Positions 20,701 through 32,300 of a DNA stretch of 64,000 nt are shown piece after piece. The translations under genes and the position numbers were made by a program. The notes under the pieces are model-generated. The model made no database searches, was not told where the DNA came from, and was given only the letters and a program-made list of their open reading frames with translations. Origin of the DNA: Spirometra erinaceieuropaei (lineage: Eukaryota > Platyhelminthes > Cestoda > Diphyllobothriidea > Diphyllobothriidae); assembly GCA_902702965.1 (NCBI GenBank), contig CACRXP010000181.1, positions 742,088-806,087 of the forward strand, given 5' to 3'. Positions within the stretch are counted from its first letter, which is position 1. Each line of letters opens with the position of its first letter.

Positions 20701-23287
20701 AATAGAGCTCGTTTTTTTCTGTTAGCAAAAGTCGAAAACATTCTGAATGATGGAAGCAAGAAAACAGGACGCAAGATGTTGTTTTGCAAGTGAATGAAGT
20801 CTGGTTTTACCTTATTTGACGAATTCAGTTTTTTTTGCTGCGATCTGACTGGACAGATGTTTCTACGAAAACGAGCTAACCTTACTGGCTGTAGCATTTT
20901 GGACCCGAGTCGAAGTTATTCAGTCAGAATTATCGAGAGCAAAAAATGTCCATCGCGAGTGGGCGAATACGAGGCAGCCAGTTCGGCTTGATGTAGAAGA
21001 CGTTTGGAAAAAACTTTTATTGTTATTCAGAAAAAGAACAAATCGAACTATTGACTTTACGAAGGATTAAAGTTACATATATGACAGCTATATCAGGCTT
21101 AACGAAGGCCTTTTAGATAGTTATAATGTTGATCATCGTGCAACATAACCTCAAGATATTTCAGTTGCACCAGTATTCTGGCCTTTGAAAGAGCTTCTTT
21201 TCGTCCGCCTGCAAATGGACAACTTAGTAGGGAATGGTTACTAAGTATGAATTTTTCTCACTGATTTAGGATATCCCTGTAAATTTAAATATATTTTGCA
21301 GAATAAGAGCGAAAAGTGTCCCTTCGTGTGATCATTTGGCAGAAAATCATGTCTCCTTTAACTTTTGTGTTTCAAGAAAGGATCTTTTTACCTTTAAAAA
21401 TATTTTCAGCTCCCGAATAATTTTGGACCCGACCTACAGTAGCATTTGCGATAGAGATTTTAAAATTCCCTGCTATACTTTCCGCGTAGGGAAAATCATA
21501 TATTTCTCTACATTATCAATATACCATAAAGGGACAATTGTTGTAGATCAGGTTGCATGCCTTATGAGCAGTGTTCATAAACGGACAGATGCAATGCATG
21601 AATGGAAATCTCACAGTCTTAAAAACCTCGTAAGCAAAATTGTTTAAAACCGAGAATACTATTGTTTCTAATATAAAATTTGAAGAGACGTCATTTGCCG
21701 CTAAATGGGCGAGATAAAGAATGTTTTATATATGTTTCCAGCGAAATATGTCTGAACTGAGAAGCACATCGAAAGTAAACGGGGAAAATTTAAGCTGCTT
21801 AAGTATGCACTTTTAACTAAGTGTGAATTTGCTGGAGGCCGAAAAAAGATTAATGAAGAAGCGGAGAGCCTAGCGGGACTGAAATATCTTGAGATTATGC
21901 TACATGGTAATCGAAGTTAAAAACGCCGCTTGGGTAACCCTCCCTAATCGCAACGTACTTCAGAATTCCGTTTACTATTTCATGAGATGGGCCAGGTGCT
22001 TTATACTGCCACTTAACTTACAAAAAAGTTTTATGAAAGTACAGAACAGTGGAATCCAGCATAATACAGCTCGCAAGTCGGGCGCCAACTGAGTTGACCG
22101 GAAAGTGTGTTTCCGCTCGTACACACTAATTCGAGGACTTGCCACGGTTGTTATAAATTAGCAAGAATTATGTCTTTCTCATTGTGGCGCTCATCTGTGA
22201 CGACAATGGACTCCTGTGAGACTCTAAAGCCTACAATAGTAGACTAGTGGAGCTTGCCTAGTCTCCTTACTCTGGTAACTTACCCGTCCAAAGGATTGTC
22301 AGGGCAAGGCGTGGCAGTGAACGCCGAATGAGATAGCGAATAGGAAGGTCTAATGCAGTTGCCTCCGCTAGATGCCCAAATCCCAAAGACAGACCGGAAA
22401 AGGTGTGATTCGAATTTGAGTGGATCAGGCTAATATAACACCTGTCGAGAATTCAAGAGATCATGTTTCTTGTACTCTTCCTCAGTAAAATGGTTACACT
22501 TATCTCTGTCGCTCTGAAGTCTAATCGTTAAGTTGAAAACATGCTTTGGAGTGAACTGCATACAGATACTTTGGAGGGAACGAAAAAACCAGGTCACTTT
22601 CATTCGAGGCTTTTCCGAATACCCTGTTTTGGAACAATAGAGGGGCCGGCTGGAGGGCGGCGGTATAGTTAGGGAGGTAGAGTACGGGGCGCAAATCAGG
22701 AGGACTGGTGCTTTAAGTATGCTGTGCGGCATCTTTCTGCAGGCTGTGTGAATGTCCTATCTCCTCAGTCTGTCGCAAAGAAAACTGCTGTTAGTCATCA
22801 GAGGTCCTAAGAAGTCTGGCTAGACAGCAGTATCCTTTGGTGTCGCTTCGCTCTTTAATTCGGTTCCATTGTAGCTTGCTATGGGGATTACGAGGGAACT
22901 TCTGAGGTCAATGAAAACTGCTTAAAAGCCGAGCTCATTGGGCTCCTAGAACACTGCTTCAAAATCTACAGGACCCACGATGGGGAGGCTTACGTGCAAG
23001 AAGATGGATCAAGTCAGACTAGGATTATCTCCTTTGATCACGAAGATCGTTTTCTAATTCATGGGACACTTTTTCCTGTCAAGAATTAGCGGATGCTTTT
23101 GGTTCCAGGCGTTAGTGACACCTTCGCAGTTGTCCGGCAAGTGCTTTTAGCCTATTCGAGCAGGACCGATCGAGAGGGCATCCACTGACCTAATTACCGG
23201 CTATGCTCATCCCCGTGCGTCTTGGGTTTCAGTGCAGAACACCCGAGATCAGTTGTACAGCCACCAGTGGTGCATGCAGAGAAGGGA
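17781..23287. other. 5.5 kb without recognised features
   Basis: Only short anonymous frames occur. The longest are 18863-19324 on the minus strand (153 codons, Ser/Leu/Phe-rich, no domain) and 21336-21647 on the plus strand (103 codons). No splice-site pattern, repeat or RNA could be supported. These frames may be chance or very decayed elements. Confidence 0.4.
17898..17928. repeat. Short TA-rich palindrome
   Basis: Two copies of atatatcgat-type sequence face each other around ct, giving about 12-bp arms. It may be only a simple TATCGA repeat. Confidence 0.5.
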
Positions 23288-23343
23288 TATCGACAAAGAT
23301 AAGGGTGAGTGTGATGGCCAGTTCTAGCTTATTAATTGTCGAA
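23288..23343 (-). repeat. tRNA-SINE 3' fragment
   Basis: Read on the minus strand, aattaataagctagaactgg followed by ccatcacactcacccttatctttgtcg matches the 3' half of the SINE. It lies 40 bp from a plus-strand copy, so the two face away from a shared head side. Confidence 0.65.
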
Positions 23344-23384
23344 GAACGTTAAACTAATTAACCCTCGATGAAGAAAGAACACGG

Positions 23385-23500
23385 ATTCGAATCATAGATC
23401 ATCCAGTTCTGGAGTGGGGAACGACTGTCTAAAGACGGCTAATAAACCGGCAATGGTCATCTCATTCTCCCTAGGATTTGTCGGTGCCCTCCCCTAGATT
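23385..23500 (+). repeat. tRNA-SINE copy, diverged
   Basis: A B-box-like gattcgaatc at about 23392 is followed by the body (cgactgtctaaagacggcta, then ataaaccggcaatggtcatc) and the terminal tctccctaggatttgtcggt. The A box is not recognisable. Confidence 0.65.
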
Positions 23501-23734
23501 CCTTTCCCAGACCTTCGCGAGTGCAGTTGCATAAAGTGGACTATTGCCAACCTCACTTAACAGAAAATCCAAATACCTGTGGCGAGTACTGAATTCAATA
23601 GCAACTACCAACTTCAAAGCAAATGTAATTGCATTTGCACGCTAATGCAACACGTGGAAGCGTTGCATCACAAAGGCTAACTAGAAAAACTGAACGAATC
23701 TACCTCCGGATCCTCTTTCGGAATAAAAGGATAA

Positions 23735-23990
23735 CTTAGAGTGAGCCCCGTAAAAACGATCGGTAAGCACCCCTCTATCATTGTACATGCCCGAATGAAA
23801 GCTACAGGACAACGACCTCGTGGATCAGTGGTTAGAGACGTTGGACTCATAACTAACAGGTCGCGCGATCAAGCCCCACGTGTTTCACACTTCGGAATTG
23901 GGTATTACTGGCTGATGACGGCTAATAAGCCAGAACTGGCCGTTCCAGTCTCCCTTGTCTTTGTCGGTAATACCATTCTGTCTTTATCAT
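23735..23990 (+). repeat. tRNA-derived SINE, near full length
   Basis: The head starts with a block like gtaaaaacgatcggtaagca. It is followed by the tRNA-like part gtggatcagtggttagagac (A-box region; the pyrimidine after TGG is A here) and gatcaagcc (B box, fits GWTCRANNC). The body (ctgatgacggctaataagcc) and end (ctcccttgtctttgtcggta) match the copies at 42223-42436 and, reversed, 47792-48055. The ORF at 23741-24022 is a read-through of the repeat. Confidence 0.85.
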
Positions 23991-24039
23991 GCGCCGCTGT
24001 GCGGCTGCTGGTTGGGCTCTAGAGAGAGCCCGTAAGGCA

Positions 24040-24095
24040 CAACGGGACGAGTGAGTTCCATAAGAACGATTGGTGAGCGCCCTTCTGCCATTACC
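24040..24095 (+). repeat. SINE head-only fragment
   Basis: The sequence gacgagtgagttccataaga, then acgattggtgagcgcccttctgccatta, equals the 5' head of the SINE at 23735 and the reversed head at 48005-48055. The A/B boxes and body are missing. Confidence 0.6.
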
Positions 24096-24339
24096 GTAAC
24101 CTAGAAACTTTAGCGAATAATGCTGGGTGCTCTGCACCCCAAATGTCCGGAGAGTCATTCCCTACCCTGAAGGGTTCTTGAGGCTGTCTCCCGGATGCCC
24201 AGGGCCCTAGCGATTTGGCGTAACCCACGAACAATAAGCCACACATAGCTCTCTTGTTATGCAACCTAATTACACCGTGAGGAAAGGCCAACCGTGGTCT
24301 ACGGGCACAGTGTCAGACGCAGTTACTGTAACCGGATAT

Positions 24340-24805
24340 TGATGCCCTCCAAAGGGACCACGCGGTAGATGCGCTGGACAAATACGGGAACCATACCGGA
24401 TTCTGGCTGACCTTATGGAAATTGCACACCATAACAAATGCTAACATTTCGGGGTGCGGTGGCAGACCCGGCTGCCGGCAGGCGTCGTGTACACTGAGAC
24501 CCCTGCCGCCCCCTCGTGTTGTTGTTGATCAAAAAACCTGGTCAGTAGCTGTGTGAACCAGGGTGTGTGGAATGGGGCGTCAAGGTACGGGCTCGACTAT
24601 GCCAGCCACCTGCGCCCTCCCCGCCTCCGGTCTTTTTGACTTTGTCCTGACACCAAATCCAGGTATGTAGGAGAGGAGGACAGAGTGTGGTGGATGCAGC
24701 GCAAGTCTACATTCACTATTGACTAATTGACGTGTAAGTCGCCGTCATTGCTTCACCTCGTTGTGGAGCGCATTGTGGATATCGTCGGCAACGATGATTG
24801 AATTA
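24340..24805 (+). mobile_element. 5'-truncated 3' tail of the zinc-finger retroelement (repeat A)
   Basis: This is the reverse complement of 11233-11700. Examples are ggtagatgcgctggac, gcacaccataacaaatgcta, acccggctgccggcaggcgt, cgcctccggtctttttgact and the terminal block near 24770-24805. It is oriented as a plus-strand insertion. It carries no coding sequence. The 5' edge at about 24340 differs from the other copies. Confidence 0.75.
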
Positions 24806-27083
24806 CCAACCTAATATTTAGGGAAAGTGAACGCTATCCGAAAACCTGACATTATTTTGGTAATCGTGCAACAGCACGTGCGATCAAAATTTCCAGTCTC
24901 CGGTGCATACCGAAGAGAAAGGGCAGACTTTTGAGTTCGAAGCTTTTAAGATTACCGATGGCGATACTAAGAGACATGAATAGTTCACACTAGAGGCCTC
25001 GTTCTCATGTTCACCGTCCATAAATCGTCACGTCTGCCCTCCCCTCTGCCTAACGCATCTTCTGGAAAGGAGTGAGATTGACGTGATTTGGTCGCTTCAA
25101 TAAGTCTTTTATTCGCCTGACTTTTCATATTCTCTCGAACCCGTCATCAGATGAGGCCACATATAAGGGTAAAGGGCACACAAAGACTCCGTTATTTAAA
25201 TCCGATGCAGCTGTTATGCAATCAAGTACCTAAAATCGTTGGTAGTTCAAGTATTCACCGCCGATGGCCGTAATCGATGAACTAGCTGCTTGCCCGCTCA
25301 CCCTCCCTACATGCGACTGTTCCGGATGATGAATTACAGACTGCGAAACGGCAGGCGAATGAAAGCATTATTTCGGTGATGGCATCTCCTTCTTTGCAAC
25401 TATCTCCCGCAGCTCGTCCGCCTGCATGCAGCGGTAGAGGGGTGAACATTGAAAGATTTAAGTTGTTTACTCCAGTGACAGTTCGCATCAACTTGTCATC
25501 AATAAGTGCTAGTGACGAAAGGAACAAAAGCAGGCAAGTGCCTTTGTAATTACGCTCATCATGCAGAGTCTTTGGTTCCAGTCTGCTCGGCAAAAATTCC
25601 CCCTCCAGCCTACGTTTGTTGAACACATGCTAATGCAATTATCAGTCAGCTCTACCATCTGGGTATCAACTAGAAAATAAAATCACAAATTGCAGGACGG
25701 ATCCTCGCGGCTCAATAAATTTGCGCGCTTTCGCTTTTAAGTGTAAAAAGGAACCAAAACGGCTCTTACCGTAGGGGAAAAGTGCATCTGCTAAGGTAAC
25801 GTTACCAGATTCCTAGGAATTTTAACATACGGCCACCTTTTTAGCTACCTGAACTTCAGATTTAAAAAGTCGGTTTCAGGCAACCGTTTGTTTTAATTTT
25901 AATTGATGCGGTCACACCTTTCACAAGAGCTTAGATAGGAAATATGCCATGGTCACGAAATCATGCATGAAAATAGCTTTGGAACAATTTAATATATGTC
26001 ACTCAAGCACTAAATTTTGGTGAAGTTGTCCGCGGGAAAGAACCCTAAGAAATGTTTAGCAGTTAGATGTAAGTCATGGCGTTCAAGGAATCTGCGCTCA
26101 TCGAGAAATTTCCATAGGTAATAAACGGAACAAGGTTTTTACTGAAATATTTGCTCTTTCTCTAATTTACAAAAGGAAATCACGAATGGGGCTACCTTTT
26201 TGATAGATTTTCCCTTTTTACCCCTTTAAGTATGGGAGAGTTTTCAAATTAAACTTTTAAGTGACGGTTTTTGGTTAATAGCGAAAAATTGAACTCGCTT
26301 ATTTCTTGTCATACGACCTGGCAGATCCTTAATCAGACCACGACAGTTCGCCCGTCGTAAACGACGACATCCTGCGTAATTAGACAGCGCTTACTAAAAT
26401 GCACGATACGTCTAGCACAGTCTGCTTGCCTGCAGCCAATTGGACTCCTAGGTGTAGTGATCAACTCGACAACACGCGATCTCACACCGCTGATTCTCTT
26501 TTAAGACAGCGAGCTGTGAGCATGACTCAGTAATGTGCGATTGGTCAACTTCTTTTGCGCGATTTTCGCTAAATTTATAAGGAGCTGTCTCTGATCGCGG
26601 CGCATATGGTGCTTCATAGTTAACAGATTTGGACCAAAGTGCATCATGTGCTTCCGATCTATCTTTATGGTAAGCCAATGACTTGTATCTTCTAAGTTAA
26701 TGACCTTTTTAACATGTATAAAGGCAGTACATCTAGAAGATTCATCTTCATGCGATAGAAACAAGTCACGATAAGGCTAATCTAGAATAGCAAAGTCTTT
26801 AAATTATTTTCTTAGGAATGCAACTAAAGTATCGTCATACTTAGGAAAATCAAGTCAAATTAGCCTTACATAATAACAATTTTATCGCACCTACCTCCAG
26901 CCATACGACACTTAATTATCTTTGGTGGTTCCGTATTACCATGCTTCCTCATATTTTATAAAACAGGGAATAGCTCTTGTGTCGTCCCTTCTACCGCCGA
27001 GTATCTCAAAAACCTGCTTTAGTTTATTACATTGAAAACGCTAAAATCAATAAGCAATAGCAGTATCGAGATTAACAACATTG
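24806..27083. other. Unassigned sequence up to the gap
   Basis: Anonymous frames occur at 25282-25626 and 26501-26764 (minus strand), with no domain seen. A/T content rises toward the gap. Confidence 0.35.
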
Positions 27084-27133
27084 NNNNNNNNNNNNNNNNN
27101 NNNNNNNNNNNNNNNNNNNNNNNNNNNNNNNNN
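27084..27133. other. Assembly gap (50 N)
   Basis: Exactly 50 unknown bases, a typical placeholder length, so the true distance across it may differ. An ORF line that crosses it is meaningless. Confidence 0.99.
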
Positions 27134-28922
27134 CAACCCCCAGTGTCTCTAGCATTTTGGAGTTGATAAGGCGTCAGCGTGAGTAAAAAGCACGTGCGCA
27201 TAGGTCGATAAAGTCACAGGTCATAGGACCCGGCTCACTCGAGTCATCTGCTCTGACAATGCGTCAAAAACACCTTTCCGTGGAAGTCTAACTCAGCACT
27301 AGTTTGGTCACCGTTTGGCAAAATTTAATCCTCTCTTCTAACCAAATGAGAACTGTTTGACAGAATGGCGCCTGCGGCAGAGAAGTGCCGACTTTTAGTC
27401 TTGTCATGCATCTGTACTAGGAAGAGCACGGAAAAGGAAAAAAATTGCCTGCACGTAGTGGGACGGTGAAAAACACTGATCATTTTGGCTGAATAGAGGG
27501 GTTCTGTGAATGCAGAACAACCCTGGGTTTCATGCGTCGAACATTTGTTTTGATGAGTGTGACTTTGTCTGCTGAAAAGTAGAATAAATGCTAAATAATT
27601 CAGGCAAATCCGAATAGAGTGATCAGATTGGCGCTCCAGGAAGAGTTAAAGAAACAAAACAAATGTTCTTGAGGGCGGGGCGACGAGCGCATCTAGAGTT
27701 GAGTGAAGACACACGCCGGAAGGTACAGACAGGCGTAGAACTTTGATAAGAAAGCGTTCTGTGGTAAAAATAGGCATCCACGAATTGTTCGAAGGTGTTT
27801 TATTTAAGCAACCTTTAATTTACACGGAGCTCTGTAATAAATAATGTAACTAGTTATGCGACCTTGGGGTATGTCTCCATGGTAGAAGGTCTCAGATTAT
27901 CGATAACGGACGTTTGCATTAAAAAGTTAATAGATTTGAAAAATCGCTTACCTTGGCCCTTAATTAGCAATAAAGGTAAATAACCGTATACAATTGACTT
28001 GTTTCTAGAAGTAAGGAACATTATGCTGTGTCTCACTTTTCAAATAAAACTGTTTTAACTTCCTTTTCTTCCGCGATTGTAGCTTTGCTGCCGGTGCATT
28101 TCAAGACGTCATAAGAGGAATAAACGCCTCGGCTACGGCTACCACCGCGGCTGCTTCCGTGCCGTTCTTGACCAGTTACCGTATCTGCGAAGGGCGCCAG
28201 GACCCACCTACATTCCGGAAACATAGTTTTTTTTCGTAGTCTCCGGGCCTACTTACTAAATAAGCCAGTGTTGCGAAAACAAGAGGCAGCCGCCACCGTT
28301 TTGATGTGGTTCCGCGCCGCATTTAGATTCCTGAACCAAGGCAGTTCCCCCCTACTTTCTCTTCCCTGTCCCACCCACCCGAGTATCCACTGTATACACG
28401 AACTTTTGCATGCCCCGAGCTTGGCTTGTGATTTCTGGACTCGGTTATGTTGTTCCGGCGGTTTTATACTCAAGTTTTGTACCTATATGGATCATACATA
28501 AAATGATCCCTCTTCAAAAATCATCTTCTTGATCACTTCGGTTCAATCCATGGGAATAAGTTATATTGCCGACAAAGCTGCATTCAAGTTAAGCGTCCTA
28601 ACCTCCTGTATAAGCGTTTTAAGGCAAAAAACGGGACAACAGAACATGTTTACCAATCAAACACTGCGAATTACCTGCATAAAGAAGTGCTAGATAAAAC
28701 GACTAAATCAGCTTTAGATAGTTTTTCGTTCGTCAGAAACGGCCGGTTGGTCCGTCAGGTGGTTTGGTTCTTTAATTGGGTGGTTTTGTGAATGCACATA
28801 TGATTCAATGCACAGATTCACAATTCCACTGGTTACGGGTTTTTCAATTGTTGTCAGTGACGGGGCTCCCTGGGAAACAACTGACAGTGCCCTGAGATTT
28901 GAAACTTTCTCATATCTGTCGG
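27134..28922. other. Unassigned sequence
   Basis: No gene or RNA is recognised. Overlapping frames of 74 and 77 codons on both strands at 28249-28501 lack any known domain. Confidence 0.35.
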
Positions 28923-29310
28923 TGACAGGTCGACCCCCGTTGCTGACGCTGTCTACTGTGTGCTTCAGAGCAGGCTGAGAGCAAGATGGTGTGAAGACGG
29001 AGTCAATACGGAGTCAAGAAGACCGGAGGCGGAAGAGGGAGTAGGTGACTGGCATCGTTAAAATCCCCCGCTAGGCGTATCACCACGCCCCTTCTTCCAT
29101 AACGTACATTGACCAGGATTTTTTACAACAGAAGCAAGGGCGCGGTACAGACCCCAATTAGCCTGCAACTGGGCATCCCATCGCATCCCCATTGTTTGCA
29201 TTCGTTATGGATGCGCATTCCCAATAATGCTTACCGGATTCCGATATAGCCCCCGTGTTGGTCCAGTGCATCCACTGCGTAGCCTGCTTTAGGGACGCTT
29301 AACACAGCTT
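28923..29310 (-). mobile_element. 5'-truncated retroelement tail (repeat A)
   Basis: Plus-strand landmarks match the 11233 copy: gacaggtcgacccccgttgc and gctgtctactgtgtgcttca at the 3' terminus, then gtcaagaagaccggaggcgg and gtgttggtccagtgcatcca near 29255-29275. The block between the terminus and the ccggaggcg region is internally deleted, as the tagtgatag segment is absent. Confidence 0.7.
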
Positions 29311-32300
29311 GCTTGACAGAAATACTTGACAATCCGCAGTGCCAGTTTCCATTGTCAGTAATTCCTGGGAGTTTTTGAGCTCGTCAGTATGGGCAGTTGC
29401 TGGGTCCCACCAAAACCGGAAACCCCCGAGCGGCATTATGAGATGCGTCCAATTTGCCGTTGGCCTTCTTCAGCGTCTGCGAGAGCCAACGCACTGCACA
29501 GCTTCAATTCAAGGACACTTCCAGTAATACACGAGTTTGATTATTCGCTCGGGAGGAGAACCGCTATATCCGACGATGGAATGTGCGAAAGTACCCGCTG
29601 CCTGCCCCTACCACAAATACTACGCAGGCGCCTGTTTTCTTCGTGGAATTCACATTCTAGACTCTGTCCCCCTAAAAAACAAAGTATCCGTGAAGAAAGA
29701 CTGTTTCTTTCTCTACCACGCTGGTTTCCGCAACTCCTGTGGTGGACAAGTAGTAATTGTTCCAGTGGATCGGGTGAGTCAAGCAATAGGTTTCTGGATA
29801 TCAATCACTTTTTTCCATCGTACTTATTGTAGAAAATGAAATTTGCAAATTCATTTGCCAATAGCTGCCAAACAGACCTTATTGTCGCAGACCTCTGCAA
29901 ACCTCAACTCGTCCCCGCGACAGCTAAAATAGTGGAACCGGAGAATCTACACCGCAAAACAAAGCAGTTTACCTTGTTCACTTTCCGAGGAAATTAATGC
30001 ACCAACTTGGAGTAAATCTTTCGGAGCAGGCCTTTTCAGGTACGATCCGAAATTTGATAAGAATATTTGAGCTGAAATCCATCAGCTACTGCGGAATAAC
30101 CGCGTAATATTCACAAACCGCCAACAGGCAGCCTGTAGTATAGAATTGTGTAATTATCTACCGTACTAGTAACACAGGCTTTTAGCTAATACCTGTGTTT
30201 TTAATACGGCAAATAATTACATGAAGCGATTTATCATTCTAGCCCGGTTGTTCCACGTTGCCGTGGTGGCAGAGGGCTGCATTTTGTTGACCCTTACCAC
30301 ATGTGTGTTGCCAATAGGTATTTAGAATACCACTACAAACAGCTGTTGGTCTCTTTTCCCACTGAGGACTTTAAAACTGAACATATTAAGTATGCTCCAG
30401 CTGGATCCAGGACGGATGATTTAGTAATGCTGCTGAAACTGATCAACCCCCCAGACCAGTTAGTGTTCTCGTTCGCACACGCTTACAAATCTACCGTTCA
30501 ACCACTCTAAAAAGGTCTTATGCGAGACGACTGGACTTCGTAAAATTAAGCCACCCTAGTACACGTGAGATTATGGAGATAAAACCGGGTCTAAGTTTGC
30601 AACTAAGACTGGAAAAGAGGGTAGCAGTGAATGGCAGTCATAGAAATCTGAGGTACACACTGGAGATGAAAAAATTCACAGATTCAGGGTGATGGGTTGC
30701 GATGTATTTATCGATGAATTCAATAACCCAAAAAATTTCTGTTCAGCTAGCTTGGACCGCAGTCCGCAGTAATGTCCTTTTTCGTCAAAGCTGTAGATTC
30801 CGAGTGTTTTTGTTTTTAAGCTATTGGTGGTAGCAAATCATGAGCTTGGATCTGGAGCAGTTCGGCTTCAAAAATCACTAAAAATCAGACGTATCAGGAG
30901 GATTCGTCTTCACGAACTCAAATAACTATGTCAAAATTTGTGGATGCCAACGAAGTCAACTGGGGAAGACGGTGGTGGCGGCCTCTATGGAGGAGGCTTT
31001 AAGTTTTGGCAGCATCTGAAAACTCTCCTAACTCAATCTTCTAGTTCATGATATGATATATGCCTCGCAATGAGTGCGTATGAGGACTTATAAAGGTTGA
31101 CACGTTCAGCTTTGTGAGCTGGTCGAGAACCTTCTTAAATTTAACGGGCAAGTAATAACTACTTCTCCTTCTTCTCGGTGGCCAGTTGTGCTATTTTTTG
31201 CAGCCTACGGATCGTCGTTTGACATCTCTTCCCTTAAATGAATCCCTGGTGTGGCACTAAGGTTGCGTAAACACAAGGCGCCAGTAGAGGTGGGTGTCCC
31301 AGCCGAAGTCTAGGACCTTTTTGTCTATGATGTGGCGCCCTGGCACCCAGGAGTGACTAACCCAGTTCACATCGACCTCAATTCGTATTTGGCAAAGCGC
31401 AGGCTGCAGCGAACGACTTACAGTACGACCTCCTTAAGCCTATTACGTATATCCTTTGAAAGTCGGGAATTTCAGTCAGCCTTACCCTGCAAGCGTGGCC
31501 TTTTAGGTATTACGAATGTTGTCCGTAATGCCCTCCCTGCCGTTAAGCGTTTGCATTCTGATAAGGGATGAGTGAACTCGCTCATTCTTTTCCCGGGGCT
31601 GATATTCATCAAAGTAAAATACCTCCATTATCTAGAATGTCATAGTCAGTTATGTCTGTGACTTTTTTCCGGGAAGTAACTCACTGCTATGTGACCGTTG
31701 GGAGGGCTGTAGTCTGAGGCTCTAAAATAAAGCAGAATGCCTGTTTGCCATCCTGCAAGGAGGACATACTAGTAAATGTCACTGTCAGTGGTTGAATATT
31801 TCCAGGCCTTTTTGATAGGAAGTCGGCCTTCAGCTGACTTGGAGGGGCTTTTGGCTTACTGACCACAGAAGGTAGACTTCAACTCTCAGGTTTTTAATGT
31901 CTGGGGCTGGGATGCTCCCGAATGTTGACGAAAATAAGCTAGAAATGACTATTCCAGCTTCCCGTGATTTGGTCGGTAATACCTATTTAGCCCATATGGC
32001 TTCCTTAGCCCCGTTTTTTTACCAGGGAAGCCTGTTTTCTTCCAAGTAAGGAAGGCATAGAGGGGTTCTGGTCAGATATGCCTGCGCTTTGAATTCGCCG
32101 TTGCTCCCAGACTTAACTTCCGAGAAAGCTAAATTTTTAACATCACTGAACTTACGCGCCGGCAGGACGGAACCTTTTTGCGTTCTCCAGTTGCCTTATC
32201 AATTCCGATTCTAATTCAACTGATTTGTGTGACTGTTTCTCAAATGTGGGCCATGGGCACTGAGGCAAACATTCCTGTTTCTCTCTCTCTCTCTCATAAC

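Noticed and set aside
29537..29839. Cys-containing ORF as a secreted small protein
   Set aside because: No signal peptide and no known cysteine pattern. Overlapping frames are open on both strands.
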